DNA of 47,503 nucleotides from positions 1 to 47,503 of the forward strand of contig JBCBJX010000014.1 of assembly GCA_038522735.1 (NCBI GenBank). The letters run 5' to 3'. A program made the translations under genes and the position numbers. Below, piece after piece: positions 33,974 to 44,332 of this stretch (position 1 is the first letter of the stretch; every line of letters starts with the position of its first letter). The notes below the pieces were generated by a model. The model was not told where the DNA came from. It searched no databases and saw only the letters and a program-made list of their open reading frames with translations. The DNA comes from JBCBJX01 sp038522735. GTDB lineage: Bacteria > Pseudomonadota > Alphaproteobacteria > Caulobacterales > Parvularculaceae.

Positions 33974-35872
33974 ATGCCCCGCTTCTCCCCGCAGTTTCTC
34001 GAAGAGCTGAAATCGCGCCTTCGGCCGTCGGAGGTCGTCGGCCGGCATGTCTCCCTGAAGAAGCAGGGGAACGAATGGGCGGGGCTTTCTCCGTTCACGA
34101 GCGAAAAGACGCCTTCGTTCTTCGTCAACGACCAGAAGGCGTTCTGGCACTGCTTCTCGTCGGGAAAATCCGGAGACGTCATTTCCTTCCTGCAGGAGAC
34201 CCAGAACCTCTCGTTCACCGAAGCGGTCGAGGCGCTCGCCTCGGAAGCCGGCATGGAGATCCCGAAGTCGAGCCGGGAGGACGAGGAGGCGCAGAAAAAA
34301 CGTCTCGGGCTCTATGAGGCCTGCGAGCAGGCGGCCGTCTTCTTCCGCACGCTGCTCAGACGCTCGGCGGGCTCCGGCGCCCTCGACTACATGAAAGGCC
34401 GCGGGCTGAGCGAACAGGCCCTTGAGACCTTCGATATCGGCTTCGCGCCGAGCGAGCGCACGGCGCTCAAGGACTATCTCGTCAACAAGGGCTTCTCCGT
34501 CGACGTTCTGGTGGAGGCGGGGCTCCTCATCCGCCTTGAAGACGGAAGCGCGCCCTATGACCGGTTCCGCGGCCGCGTCATGTTCCCGATCTGCGACGAG
34601 AGGGGGCGGGTCATCGCCTTTGGCGGGCGGGCCCTCGATAAAAACGCGCGTGCGAAGTATCTGAACTCGCCGGAAACGCCGGTCTTCCATAAGGGCGCGA
34701 CGCTTTACAATTTCCGCAACGCCCGCGCCGCCGTCGGCGACGACGCCCCGCTCCTCGTCTGCGAGGGGTATATGGACGTGATCGCCGTCGCCGAGGCGGG
34801 GTTCGAGACCGGGGTCGCGCCCCTCGGCACGGCGCTGACGGAAGATCAGCTGGCGAAGCTCTGGCGGGTCTCGGGCGAGCCCGTCCTCTGCTTCGACGGA
34901 GACCGGGCCGGCCTCGGCGCGGCGCACCGCGCCGTGGACCGGGCGCTGCCGCTCCTGAAGCCCGGCAAGTCGCTTCGCTTCGCGTTTCTGCCCGCCGGCA
35001 AGGACCCGGACGATCTCATCCGGGAGGAGGGGGCCGCAGCCTTCCGCGAGGTGCTCGACCGCGCCCGGCCCCTCGTCGACGTCCTCTGGGAGCGCGAACG
35101 CGCCGTCCGGCCCCTCGACACGCCGGAGCGCAAGGCCGCCTTCCGCGACGGCCTCCGAAAGCTGGTCCAGACGATCGGCGACAAGGACGTCCGGGGCGCC
35201 TATGGCGACGAACTGCGGGCGCGTCTCGAAGCGGAACGGCCGGCGGGGCGCTCCAACCCCTTCCGCCGGGAGCCGTACCGGCCCCGCGACGCCTTCCGCG
35301 GGCGCGGCGAGCCGCCGGCCGCCGAGCGACCGCTCTCCAAGCCCGCGCCGCAGGACCGCGCCTGGTGGCGCCAGGGGGTGCTGCTCCTCGCCGTCGTCGC
35401 CCGGCCGGAACTTCTGGAGCGCCACGAGGAGACGTTCGCCGCCCTGGAGTTTGATTTTACCGATCTCGAAGCGGTCCACGCCGAGATTCTTTTGGCCCTT
35501 TCGAGCCTGGAAAAACTTGACACCGAGGGGTTGACACGCCATCTCGCAGGTTCGGCCAGCGCGAGCGCATGGCGGCGACTGGACGATGATCCACGCCGGA
35601 AACTCGAACCGCTCGCACGCTGCGACGCCCAGGGCGACGCCGGAGACGGCGCCGCGGAAACGGTAGAGGTTCGCGACGTCGGACCGCATGCAAACGGCGG
35701 TCAGGAGGACGCATCTCGGCTGGAGGAGGCCGAACAGGGCTGGCTGATTGCTGCGGAGAAGCACCGGTCACGTATCTTGGACGACGATCAGCGCCGCGCG
35801 GCGCGCGACTCGGCGGGCTCTGAAGCCGACGAAGCCCGGTGGCGGGCGAGCGTCGCGCCGAGGAACCGATGA
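33974..35872 (+). CDS. dnaG: DNA primase
   Basis: A 632-residue primase that lays down RNA primers for replication. The N-terminal zinc-ribbon region (30-70) reads GLSPFTSEKTPSF and HCFSSGK, so only Cys60 of the four usual ligands remains; Ser39, Thr42 and Ser63 replace the others. The RNA-polymerase/Toprim core is intact: VMFPICDERGRVIAFGGRAL (about 198-217), VCEGYMDVIAV, PLGTALT and FDGDRAGLGAA. The C-terminal third carries a low-complexity arginine/proline linker and an alanine/glutamate-rich helical tail, presumably for the helicase. No ribosome-binding site stands out before ATG 33974. It is followed by rpoD, 84 bp on. Confidence 0.95.
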   Translation: MPRFSPQFLEELKSRLRPSEVVGRHVSLKKQGNEWAGLSPFTSEKTPSFFVNDQKAFWHCFSSGKSGDVISFLQETQNLSFTEAVEALASEAGMEIPKSSREDEEAQKKRLGLYEACEQAAVFFRTLLRRSAGSGALDYMKGRGLSEQALETFDIGFAPSERTALKDYLVNKGFSVDVLVEAGLLIRLEDGSAPYDRFRGRVMFPICDERGRVIAFGGRALDKNARAKYLNSPETPVFHKGATLYNFRNARAAVGDDAPLLVCEGYMDVIAVAEAGFETGVAPLGTALTEDQLAKLWRVSGEPVLCFDGDRAGLGAAHRAVDRALPLLKPGKSLRFAFLPAGKDPDDLIREEGAAAFREVLDRARPLVDVLWERERAVRPLDTPERKAAFRDGLRKLVQTIGDKDVRGAYGDELRARLEAERPAGRSNPFRREPYRPRDAFRGRGEPPAAERPLSKPAPQDRAWWRQGVLLLAVVARPELLERHEETFAALEFDFTDLEAVHAEILLALSSLEKLDTEGLTRHLAGSASASAWRRLDDDPRRKLEPLARCDAQGDAGDGAAETVEVRDVGPHANGGQEDASRLEEAEQGWLIAAEKHRSRILDDDQRRAARDSAGSEADEARWRASVAPRNR

Positions 35873-35956
35873 GGCGCTCGGCCAGCGCGGTCAGCGTGTG
35901 ATGACACAATTTTTCGGGGCGACGCGGCGGGGGGCCGCAAGCTCCAGGAGACCTGT

Positions 35957-37927
<1,971 letters not shown>

Positions 37928-37944
37928 TCCTCGGTCGGCGGTGG

Positions 37945-39291
37945 TTACCGATCCAGCCGCCGCTTCCAGAACCCGACGTCCTCGGCGTATTTGCCGACGA
38001 CGTCGGCCATGGCGTCGCTGACGAGCAGGTTTTCGTAGCCGAGCCAGTCAAGCTGGCTGAGTTCGTCGGCGATCACCACCTTGTTGATCCGCTCGACATA
38101 GATGAGGGCGGCGACCAGGAACGCCGCGACGGCGGCGAGGCTCTCCGGGTTCGATGAGAACGCCGCAGGATCGACAGCGCCTTCCTGCACCGCGGCGACG
38201 CCTCCGATGAGGAGGACGATAAGAGCGAGCGGCGGAATATAGAGGTAATAGGCGCAGTTGCGTTCGATCTGATAGAGAACGTTCCGCACGAAGCTCTCGA
38301 TAAAGAACGTTCGGAACGGCATCCACATCATGATCTTGTGCCATTTTGTGGCGGAGGCGGAGAGTTTCTTGGAATCCGTTTCATCGCCGACGGTGACGCC
38401 GCGGGCGATGCCCGTCGCCTCGCGATAGCGGTCGCTCACCCGGCCGAGATAGCGGGTGAGGAAAGAGCGCAACTCCCGCGTATTGTGCTCCTGCTGTTTC
38501 TGATAGCCGGCGTTGTGCCAGATCAGCATAAGGAGGATTGTGAGGACCGCTACGCCGAGGGCGGTCAGCGGCTCGGTCGGCGCGAGGGCCGCGACCGCGG
38601 CGGCGAGGCCCCAGAGGAGCGCGGTGAAGAGCAGAATGAGTCGGCGGGCGTTGCCGTTGATCGTTTTGCGGATCTCGTTGAGGGCGTAGAAGCAGCGCCG
38701 GTCGGTCGAGTTGAACATGGAGACGATGACCGCGCCTTCAGCATCATCGTAAAGCGCGTTCCGGTCGACGCCGAGCACCACGCGTCGGCTGAAGAAGGTT
38801 GTCGCCTCCTTCACATAGTCGTCGGCGATCGCCTCGGTCATGGAGGAGGTGAGGCGCTCCGGAAAGTACCCGGAAAGGATTTGCAGATCGCGGAAGAGGA
38901 AGCCCTCGCGTTTCAGGCTCTTCTCCGCCTCGCGGAAATCATAGGCGGTCGCGTCGTTCCCCTGCGGATCGTTCGTCGCGTCGGGCGTCAGGAGCGCGAT
39001 TTCCGTTTCGGTCTTGTGTCGGAACCGCCGGCGGAGCGCGGTCGTCGCGCTGAGCGCTGCGCCTCGGGCCGCCCTGACGCGCCCGCCGGTTCGCGGCAGC
39101 ACGCGCAGAAATCTGAGCGCCGCGACGGGCAGACGTAGCGGCCATCCGACGACCCGCAGGACCGGCGCGAACAACCGGGCGGGCGCGAGCCCAAACAGGG
39201 CGGTCAAAAAGAAAGAGAGGAAAAAGCCGGAGGCGAAAATGAGAAGAGCGGACGTGTTTAAAGTCTCGATCTCAAAATTCCCCATCCGCAT
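37945..39291 (-). CDS. Integral membrane protein of unknown function (about 448 aa)
   Basis: I do not recognise this protein family. Predicted membrane helices lie near residues 13-35, 218-237, 240-258, 357-380 and 398-418. Between them are an arginine-rich segment (70-95), a soluble domain (about 115-215, including FRDLQILSGYFPERLTSSM and AVIVSMFNSTDRRCFYALNE) and a second soluble part (265-345, with NTRELRSFLTRYLGRVSDRY). The last stretch (ELSQLDWLGYENLLVSDAM) is well formed for a conserved tail. ATG 39291 lies right after AGGGGG; ATG 39285 has better spacing and would remove two residues. It is convergent with rpoD and divergent from panD. No partner gene gives its role. Confidence 0.8.
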   Translation of the reverse strand: MRMGNFEIETLNTSALLIFASGFFLSFFLTALFGLAPARLFAPVLRVVGWPLRLPVAALRFLRVLPRTGGRVRAARGAALSATTALRRRFRHKTETEIALLTPDATNDPQGNDATAYDFREAEKSLKREGFLFRDLQILSGYFPERLTSSMTEAIADDYVKEATTFFSRRVVLGVDRNALYDDAEGAVIVSMFNSTDRRCFYALNEIRKTINGNARRLILLFTALLWGLAAAVAALAPTEPLTALGVAVLTILLMLIWHNAGYQKQQEHNTRELRSFLTRYLGRVSDRYREATGIARGVTVGDETDSKKLSASATKWHKIMMWMPFRTFFIESFVRNVLYQIERNCAYYLYIPPLALIVLLIGGVAAVQEGAVDPAAFSSNPESLAAVAAFLVAALIYVERINKVVIADELSQLDWLGYENLLVSDAMADVVGKYAEDVGFWKRRLDR

Positions 39292-39472
39292 CCCCCTGTT
39301 TAATGTTTCACGTTGGATATGGGGGCGGCGGCTGGAATTCGAAGACGCCCCGGCCGACTTTTTTAGCCGAAAAGGCGAAGAGCGCTCGCCGGATCGTCAC
39401 TTGTATCGATAGCGGCCGGCGGATATCTCCACATCGATATTGCGCTGCGGCGCGCGAGGGAGGTCCGGAGCC

Positions 39473-39829
39473 ATGCTCCTCACCATGCTCAAGGCGAAGA
39501 TCCACAACGCGGCGCTGACCGCGACGGATCTGCACTATGAAGGGTCGATCCAGATCGACATGGACATTCTCGACGCGGCGGGGATCCTGCCGTTCGAGAA
39601 GGTCGACATCTGGAACGTCACCAACGGCCAGCGGCTGACGACCTACGCCCTGCAGGGCGAACGGGGCTCCAAGGAGTTCATGCTGAACGGCGCCGCCGCG
39701 CGCCTCGCCGAGCCGGGCGACAAGGTGATCATCGCCGCCTACGGCCAGGTCCCCGCCGAAGAGGCGCGCAATTACAAGCCGACGGTCGTCATTATGGATG
39801 ACGGGAACGAGATCAAGCAGATCAACTGA
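39473..39829 (+). CDS. panD: Aspartate 1-decarboxylase (pyruvoyl enzyme)
   Basis: A 118-residue proenzyme that makes beta-alanine from aspartate for pantothenate and coenzyme A. It self-cleaves between Gly24 and Ser25 (LHYEGSIQID), and Ser25 becomes the pyruvoyl group. With ATG 39473 the numbering agrees exactly with E. coli PanD, which supports that start over the ATG 11 codons upstream. KVDIWNVTNGQRLTTYAL, NGAAARLAEPGDKVIIAAYG and the C-terminal KPTVVIMD are family features. It is monocistronic, between an unknown membrane protein gene (divergent) and the M28 peptidase. No other pantothenate genes are in the window. Confidence 0.96.
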   Translation: MLLTMLKAKIHNAALTATDLHYEGSIQIDMDILDAAGILPFEKVDIWNVTNGQRLTTYALQGERGSKEFMLNGAAARLAEPGDKVIIAAYGQVPAEEARNYKPTVVIMDDGNEIKQIN

Positions 39830-39949
39830 AGATCCGGCGAACACGGACGTCGACCGCCGGCCGTTCCACCTCGACTGTTACTTCGTAACATTGTGGCGCC
39901 GTGCAGGCGTTGCTAGCCTCCGCGCTCCAATCGCGAAGGGTAGTTTTTC

Positions 39950-41569
39950 ATGAAACGCACGATCGTCGGCGCCGGGCTCTCGGCGCTGCTTTTCGTTAGT
40001 GCGCCGCACGCCGGCGCCGCCGATCCCGACATCAAAGCCGACGCCGTGAAGGCGCACATGACGTTCCTGGCGAGCGACGCCCTGAAGGGCCGCGACGCCG
40101 GATCGCCTGAATATGAGATCGCCGCGGAGTACGTCGCGAGCCGCTTCCTCGGCTGGGGCCTGAAGCCCATCGGCGAGGGCGGGACCTATTTCCAGGACGT
40201 GACGCTGCGCTCCGTGGTGCGCGATATCGAAGAAGGCTCCGTGCGCGTTGGAAAGCGCCGCCGCGGCAAGATGAAAGTGCCCGCCGAAGTCCTGCCGAGC
40301 GCATCGGCCCTCTATGCGGAGAGCGAGGCGAAGGGCGAGGTCGTCTTCGTCGGCTACGGCATCTCTGCGCCGGAGCTCGGATATGACGACTACGAAGGGC
40401 TCGACGTCGAAGGCAGGATCGTCGCGTATGTGCGCGGGTACCCGGAGGAGATGCTCGCGAGCGATATCGGCGCCCATCTTTCCGGCGGCGGAGAGGTCGC
40501 CAAAACCGCCGGCGAGAAGGGCGCCATCGGCCTCATCACCCTCTGGACGCCGAAAATGGAGCGCCGCTGGTCCTATGACCGGCTGGTGCGCAGCGCGTCG
40601 CGGTCCTCCATGACGTGGGTCGGGCCCGACGGGAAGGCCGACGTTTCTTCACCCGCGCTGCAGGCGAACGCCGTCTTCAGCCAAGACGCCGCCGCGGAGC
40701 TGTTCGAGGGCGCCGAGACGTCCTTCGAGGAGATCGCCGCCGCCGTCGACGAGGGCGCCCCGCTTCAGGGGTTCGCCCTCGGCAAACAGGTCCGCATCCG
40801 CCAGAAATCAGAGCAGACCGACGTCGTCAGCCGCAACGTCATGGCGGTGCTGGAGGGCTCCGACCCGGTCCTCAAAAACGAGTACGTCGTTCTGACCGCG
40901 CACCTCGACCATATCGGCCTCTCCCAGACCGTCGACGGCGACAACATCAATAACGGCGCCATGGACAACGCCGCCGGCGTCGCGACCATGCTCGAAGCGG
41001 CCCACGCCTTCGTTCACTCCGGCGAACGGCCGAAACGCTCGATCATCTTTCTCGCCGTGACGGCGGAGGAGAAAGGTCTTCTCGGTGCGGAGTACTGGAC
41101 CAACAACCCGACCGTGCCGATCGAGAACGTCGTCGCGAACGTCAATCTGGACATGCCGGTCCTCCTTTATGATTTCGAGGACGTGGTCGCCTTCGGCGCG
41201 GAACGCTCCTCGCTCGGTCCGATTACGGAGCGTGCGGCCGGGAAGCTCGGCGTCGCGCTCTCGCCCGACCCGATGCCGGAGCAGAACCTCTTCGTGCGCT
41301 CCGACCACTACCGCTTCGTCCAGAAGGGGATCCCGTCGGTCTTTTTGATGACGGGTTTCGCGGGCGAGGGCGAAAGGATCTGGGGGGAGTTCTTCGCCCA
41401 GCATTACCACAAGCCCTCCGACGAGGTGGACAATCCCATCGTCTGGGAGGCCGGCGCGAAGTTCGCAAAGATCAATTATCTGATCGCCAGAGAGATCGCG
41501 AACGCCGACGAACGCCCCGCCTGGAACGAAGGCGACTTCTTCGGCGACCTCTACGGGGCTGACCGGTAA
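39950..41569 (+). CDS. Secreted M28-family metallopeptidase with PA domain
   Basis: A 539-residue exopeptidase. The signal peptide spans residues 1-23 (ending APHAGAAD). A PA-type inserted domain (about 120-270, with VVFVGYGISAPELGYDDYEGLD and GEKGAIGLITL) precedes the catalytic core. The two-zinc site is visible: His in VVLTAHLDHIG, Asp in NNGAMDNAAG, Glu-Glu in TAEEKGLLGAEY, Asp in VNLDMPVL and His in RSDHYRFVQKG. Members remove amino acids from peptide N-termini (aminopeptidase) or are carboxypeptidases; the exact specificity is unknown. It would act in the periplasm or outside. AAGGG precedes ATG 39950. Confidence 0.93.
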   Translation: MKRTIVGAGLSALLFVSAPHAGAADPDIKADAVKAHMTFLASDALKGRDAGSPEYEIAAEYVASRFLGWGLKPIGEGGTYFQDVTLRSVVRDIEEGSVRVGKRRRGKMKVPAEVLPSASALYAESEAKGEVVFVGYGISAPELGYDDYEGLDVEGRIVAYVRGYPEEMLASDIGAHLSGGGEVAKTAGEKGAIGLITLWTPKMERRWSYDRLVRSASRSSMTWVGPDGKADVSSPALQANAVFSQDAAAELFEGAETSFEEIAAAVDEGAPLQGFALGKQVRIRQKSEQTDVVSRNVMAVLEGSDPVLKNEYVVLTAHLDHIGLSQTVDGDNINNGAMDNAAGVATMLEAAHAFVHSGERPKRSIIFLAVTAEEKGLLGAEYWTNNPTVPIENVVANVNLDMPVLLYDFEDVVAFGAERSSLGPITERAAGKLGVALSPDPMPEQNLFVRSDHYRFVQKGIPSVFLMTGFAGEGERIWGEFFAQHYHKPSDEVDNPIVWEAGAKFAKINYLIAREIANADERPAWNEGDFFGDLYGADR

Positions 41570-41583
41570 GGCGCGTCCAACTG

Positions 41584-41708
41584 CTCCCCCGTTTACGGGG
41601 GAGGTGGGCCGAGCGCAGCTCGGGTCGGAGGGGGCGGCGATGGTCGCGGCTTCCGGCGCCGGCCCCCTCCGTCGGCTGAAGCCGACACCTCCCCCGCAAG
41701 CGGGGGAG
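41584..41708. repeat. Inverted pair of palindromic units (type D)
   Basis: Units at 41584-41635 and about 41660-41708 face each other. They share CTCCCCCG...CGGGGGAGGTG and CGGAGGGGGC, but the central stem is CCGAGC-GCA-GCTCGG in one and GTCGGCT-TC-AGCCGAC in the other. It lies between the M28 gene and the tRNA gene, both rightward. A close match to a repeat motif common in alphaproteobacterial intergenic DNA. Confidence 0.85.
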
Positions 41709-41774
41709 GGAGAAGCGTATTTTGAACAAAAGCTCGCCCCCGCCGCGCGGGCTTGCTAAACCCGGCGTCCTCGT

Positions 41775-41848
41775 GGGGCTGTAGCTCAATTGGTTAGAGC
41801 TGGCGGCTCATAACCGCTAGGTTGGGGGTTCGAGTCCCTCCGGCCCTA
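41775..41848 (+). tRNA. tRNA with CAT anticodon (Ile2 or elongator Met)
   Basis: A full cloverleaf: acceptor GGGGCTG/CGGCCCT with a G-T end pair and discriminator A; D stem GCTC/GAGC; anticodon stem GGCGG/CCGCT (one G-T) around loop CTCATAA; variable loop AGGTT; T stem GGGGG/CCCTC around TTCGAGT. The CCA end is not encoded. CAT is read as Met, or as Ile after lysidine is added to the C by TilS. The C-TCATAA-C neighbourhood of the anticodon resembles tRNA-Ile2, but the identity needs TilS-determinant comparison. Confidence 0.92.
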
Positions 41849-41898
41849 CGATTTTCCGCCACACCGGCCTGTCGGCCGCCCATGCCATTGAGCCGCCC

Positions 41899-43098
41899 AT
41901 GCCCCGACCCATGCTCTCCGTCCTCGACGCCCTGCCGCCGGACCCGCTGCTCGGGCTCATGGCCGCCTTCCGCGCCGATGAGCGCGCGAACAAGACCGAT
42001 CTAGGCGTCGGGGTCTATAAGGACGAGAACGGAGAAACGCCGGTGATGGCGGCCGTGCGCGAGGCGGAGCGCCGGCTCGTCGAGGGGCAGACGACCAAGG
42101 TCTATCAAGGCCCGCGCGGCGACGCGGACTTCTGCGCCGCTGTCGAGCGTCTCGTCTATGGCGGCGATCCGGATGCGGATCGCGTGACGTCCTTCGCGAC
42201 GCCCGGCGGCTGCGGGGCGCTCTCCCTCGGGATGCGCCTCGCGAACGCCGCGCGCAAGGGCGTTCCGGTCTGGATGTCCGATCCCTGCTGGCCGAACCAC
42301 CCCCATGTCGCCCGCGCCCTCGGCATGACGCCGCGGGACTACGCCTACCTCGACCGGGCGACGGGGCGCGCGGATTTTCAGGCGGTCTCGGACGATCTGA
42401 AGGACGTAATGTCGGGCGACGTCGTCCTCATCCAGGGGCCCTGCCACAATCCGAGCGGCTCTGATCTGACGACGGAGGAGTGGGGGGCGCTCGCCGGGAT
42501 CTGTCTCGCCCGCGGCGCTCTGCCGTTGATCGACATCGCCTATCACGGCCTCGGCGACGGCCTCGACGCCGATATGGAGGGCGTGCGCGCCTTCCTTGCG
42601 GCCGTTCCGGAAGCGATCGTCTCTTACTCCTGCTCGAAGAACTTCGGGCTCTATCGCGAGCGGACGGGGTGCCTTCTCATCCAGGCGGAGACGGCCGCCG
42701 CGCGCGAGGCCGCCGCGACCCACGCCGCCAGCATCGCCCGCGCCGACTGGTCCATGCCGCCCGCCCACGGGCAGGCCGCGGTCGCAACCATCCTCGCCGA
42801 CGAGGCGCTGACCAAGCAGTGGTCGGATGAACTCGCCTCCATGCGCGCCCGCATCCTCGACCTGCGCACCGCCTTCGGCGACGCCCTCGCGGCGGAAGGC
42901 CGCGAGACCGCCGGCGCCGCTGTGACAGCTCAGAAAGGCATGTTCTCCATGCTGCCGATCGACGCCGCGGGCGCGGAACGGCTCCGCGCGGAGCACGCGA
43001 TCTACATGCCGGGGTCCGGACGGATCAACGTGGCGGGGCTGGTTTCTGAGCGGATCGCTGAGACCGCGAAGGCGATCGCGGGCGTTATCACTGCTTAA
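41899..43098 (+). CDS. Class Ia aromatic/aspartate aminotransferase
   Basis: A 399-residue PLP enzyme of the AspC/TyrB Ia group. The N-terminus has DPLLGLMAAFRADERANKTDLGVGVY, given here in parts; KVYQGPRGD and GPCHNPSGSDLT follow. PLP lysine is in SYSCSKNFGLYRERTGCL, and the substrate-binding C-terminus is SGRINVAGL. It interconverts aspartate or aromatic amino acids with their 2-oxo acids. It is distinct from the Ib enzyme at 12875. It starts 50 bp after the tRNA; the ATG at 41899 has no strong ribosome-binding site and ATG 41911 is an alternative. Confidence 0.93.
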   Translation: MPRPMLSVLDALPPDPLLGLMAAFRADERANKTDLGVGVYKDENGETPVMAAVREAERRLVEGQTTKVYQGPRGDADFCAAVERLVYGGDPDADRVTSFATPGGCGALSLGMRLANAARKGVPVWMSDPCWPNHPHVARALGMTPRDYAYLDRATGRADFQAVSDDLKDVMSGDVVLIQGPCHNPSGSDLTTEEWGALAGICLARGALPLIDIAYHGLGDGLDADMEGVRAFLAAVPEAIVSYSCSKNFGLYRERTGCLLIQAETAAAREAAATHAASIARADWSMPPAHGQAAVATILADEALTKQWSDELASMRARILDLRTAFGDALAAEGRETAGAAVTAQKGMFSMLPIDAAGAERLRAEHAIYMPGSGRINVAGLVSERIAETAKAIAGVITA

Positions 43099-43099
43099 G

Positions 43100-43258
43100 C
43101 CCCTCTCCTTCGGGGAGAGGGGTTTAGGGTGAGGGGGGACGATTTCTCATCCCTCGCGGATGGCCGCGTGTTCTACTGTCCGAACATACCGACTTAAGCG
43201 GCGGAGGAAAAACAGCTCCCCCTCACCCCCGGCCCCTCTCCCGAGGGGGAGAGGGGAG
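43100..43258. repeat. Inverted pair of palindromic units (type E)
   Basis: Units at 43100-43138 (CCCCTCTCC-TTC-GGGGAGAGGGG) and 43216-43258 (CCCCTCTCCCGAGGGGGAGAGGGG-like, in parts) face each other around TTTAGGGTGAGGGGG and its complement-like CTCCCCCTCACCCCCGG. It lies between the convergent aminotransferase and tdh genes. The 77 bases between units hold nothing recognisable. Confidence 0.75.
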
Positions 43259-43264
43259 AATGAG

Positions 43265-44314
43265 TCACGCCCACTCCAGCACCACTTTTCCGCTTTCGCC
43301 GGAGCGCATGACGTCGAAGCCCTTCTGATAGTCCGCAGCCGGAAACTGGTGGGTGAAGATCGGCGAGAGGTCGAGGCCGGACTGGATGAGCGCGCCCATC
43401 TTGTACCAGGTCTCGAACATGCGCCGGCCGTAGACGCCTTTCATCTCGAGGCCCTTGAAGATCACCTGATCCCAGTCGATCCCGGCGCCGTTCGGCAGGA
43501 TGCCGAGGAGGGCGACCTTGCCGCCATGGTTCATATTCCTCAGCATGGAGCCGATCCCGGCGGGGGCGCCGGACATTTCGAGGCCGACATCAAAGCCTTC
43601 CGTCATGCCGATTTCGGCCATGACGTCTTCGAGCTTTTCTTCGGCGACGTTCACCGTCCGCGTCGCGCCGAGCTTCGCGGCGAGGGAGAGGCGGTAGGGG
43701 TTCAAATCCGTCACCACCACATGGCGCGCGCCGGCGTGGCGGGCGACCGCCGCCGCCATAGCGCCGATGGGGCCTGCGCCGGTGATGAGCACGTCCTCTC
43801 CGACCACGTCGAATTCGAGCGCTGTGTGCACGGCGTTGCCGAAGGGGTCGAAAATCGATCCGAGTTCGTCTGAGATGTCGCTCGGCAGTTTGTACACGTT
43901 GAAAGCGGGGACGACGACATATTCCGCGAAGGCGCCCGGCCGGTTGACCCCGATGCCGACGGTGTTGCGGCAGAGGTGACGCCGCCCCGCCCGGCAATTG
44001 CGGCAGAAGCCGCAGGTGACGTGGCCTTCCGCCGAGACCCGGTCGCCGATCTTCAGCTTCGAATGCTCCGGATGCACCTCCGAGCCGATCTCGACGATCT
44101 CGCCGGAGAACTCGTGGCCGACCACCATGGGCGCCGGGATCGTCTTCTGCGCCCACTCGTCCCAGTTGTAGATGTGCACGTCCGTGCCGCAGATGGCGGT
44201 GCGCTTCACGCGGATGAGGACGTCGTTCGGCCCCGGCGCCGGGACCGGAACATCCTCCATCCAGATGCCCTCTTCGCGCTTCGCTTTCACAAGGGCGGTC
44301 ATGGTTCCGGACAT
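43265..44314 (-). CDS. tdh: L-threonine 3-dehydrogenase
   Basis: A 349-residue zinc, NAD-dependent medium-chain dehydrogenase that oxidises threonine to 2-amino-3-oxobutyrate. Catalytic zinc region: ICGTDVHIYNWDEWAQ and GHEFSGEIVEIG. The structural zinc site has four cysteines in CGFCRNCRAGRRHLC. The Rossmann motif is ITGAGPIGAMAAAVARHAGA. GGAGG precedes ATG 44314. It is 18 bp after kbl on the same strand, so the unstable product can pass straight to Kbl. Third gene of a leftward set with the XRE regulator and kbl. Confidence 0.96.
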   Translation of the reverse strand: MSGTMTALVKAKREEGIWMEDVPVPAPGPNDVLIRVKRTAICGTDVHIYNWDEWAQKTIPAPMVVGHEFSGEIVEIGSEVHPEHSKLKIGDRVSAEGHVTCGFCRNCRAGRRHLCRNTVGIGVNRPGAFAEYVVVPAFNVYKLPSDISDELGSIFDPFGNAVHTALEFDVVGEDVLITGAGPIGAMAAAVARHAGARHVVVTDLNPYRLSLAAKLGATRTVNVAEEKLEDVMAEIGMTEGFDVGLEMSGAPAGIGSMLRNMNHGGKVALLGILPNGAGIDWDQVIFKGLEMKGVYGRRMFETWYKMGALIQSGLDLSPIFTHQFPAADYQKGFDVMRSGESGKVVLEWA

Positions 44315-44332
44315 GTCGATCCTCCGTAAGCG

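Noticed and set aside
33836..35764. 642-codon minus-strand open frame opposite dnaG
   Set aside because: Shadow of dnaG caused by codon bias; no motifs, no ribosome-binding site.
35530..35872. Suspected frameshift at the dnaG 3' end because the tail is low in complexity
   Set aside because: The final helical segment with EEAEQGWL and a terminal Trp fits the primase tail in the same frame, so no shift is needed.
39304..39319. parS-like sequence TGTTTCACGT upstream of the unknown membrane protein
   Set aside because: Only one half matches the parS consensus (about 12 of 16); ParB sites need near-perfect symmetry.
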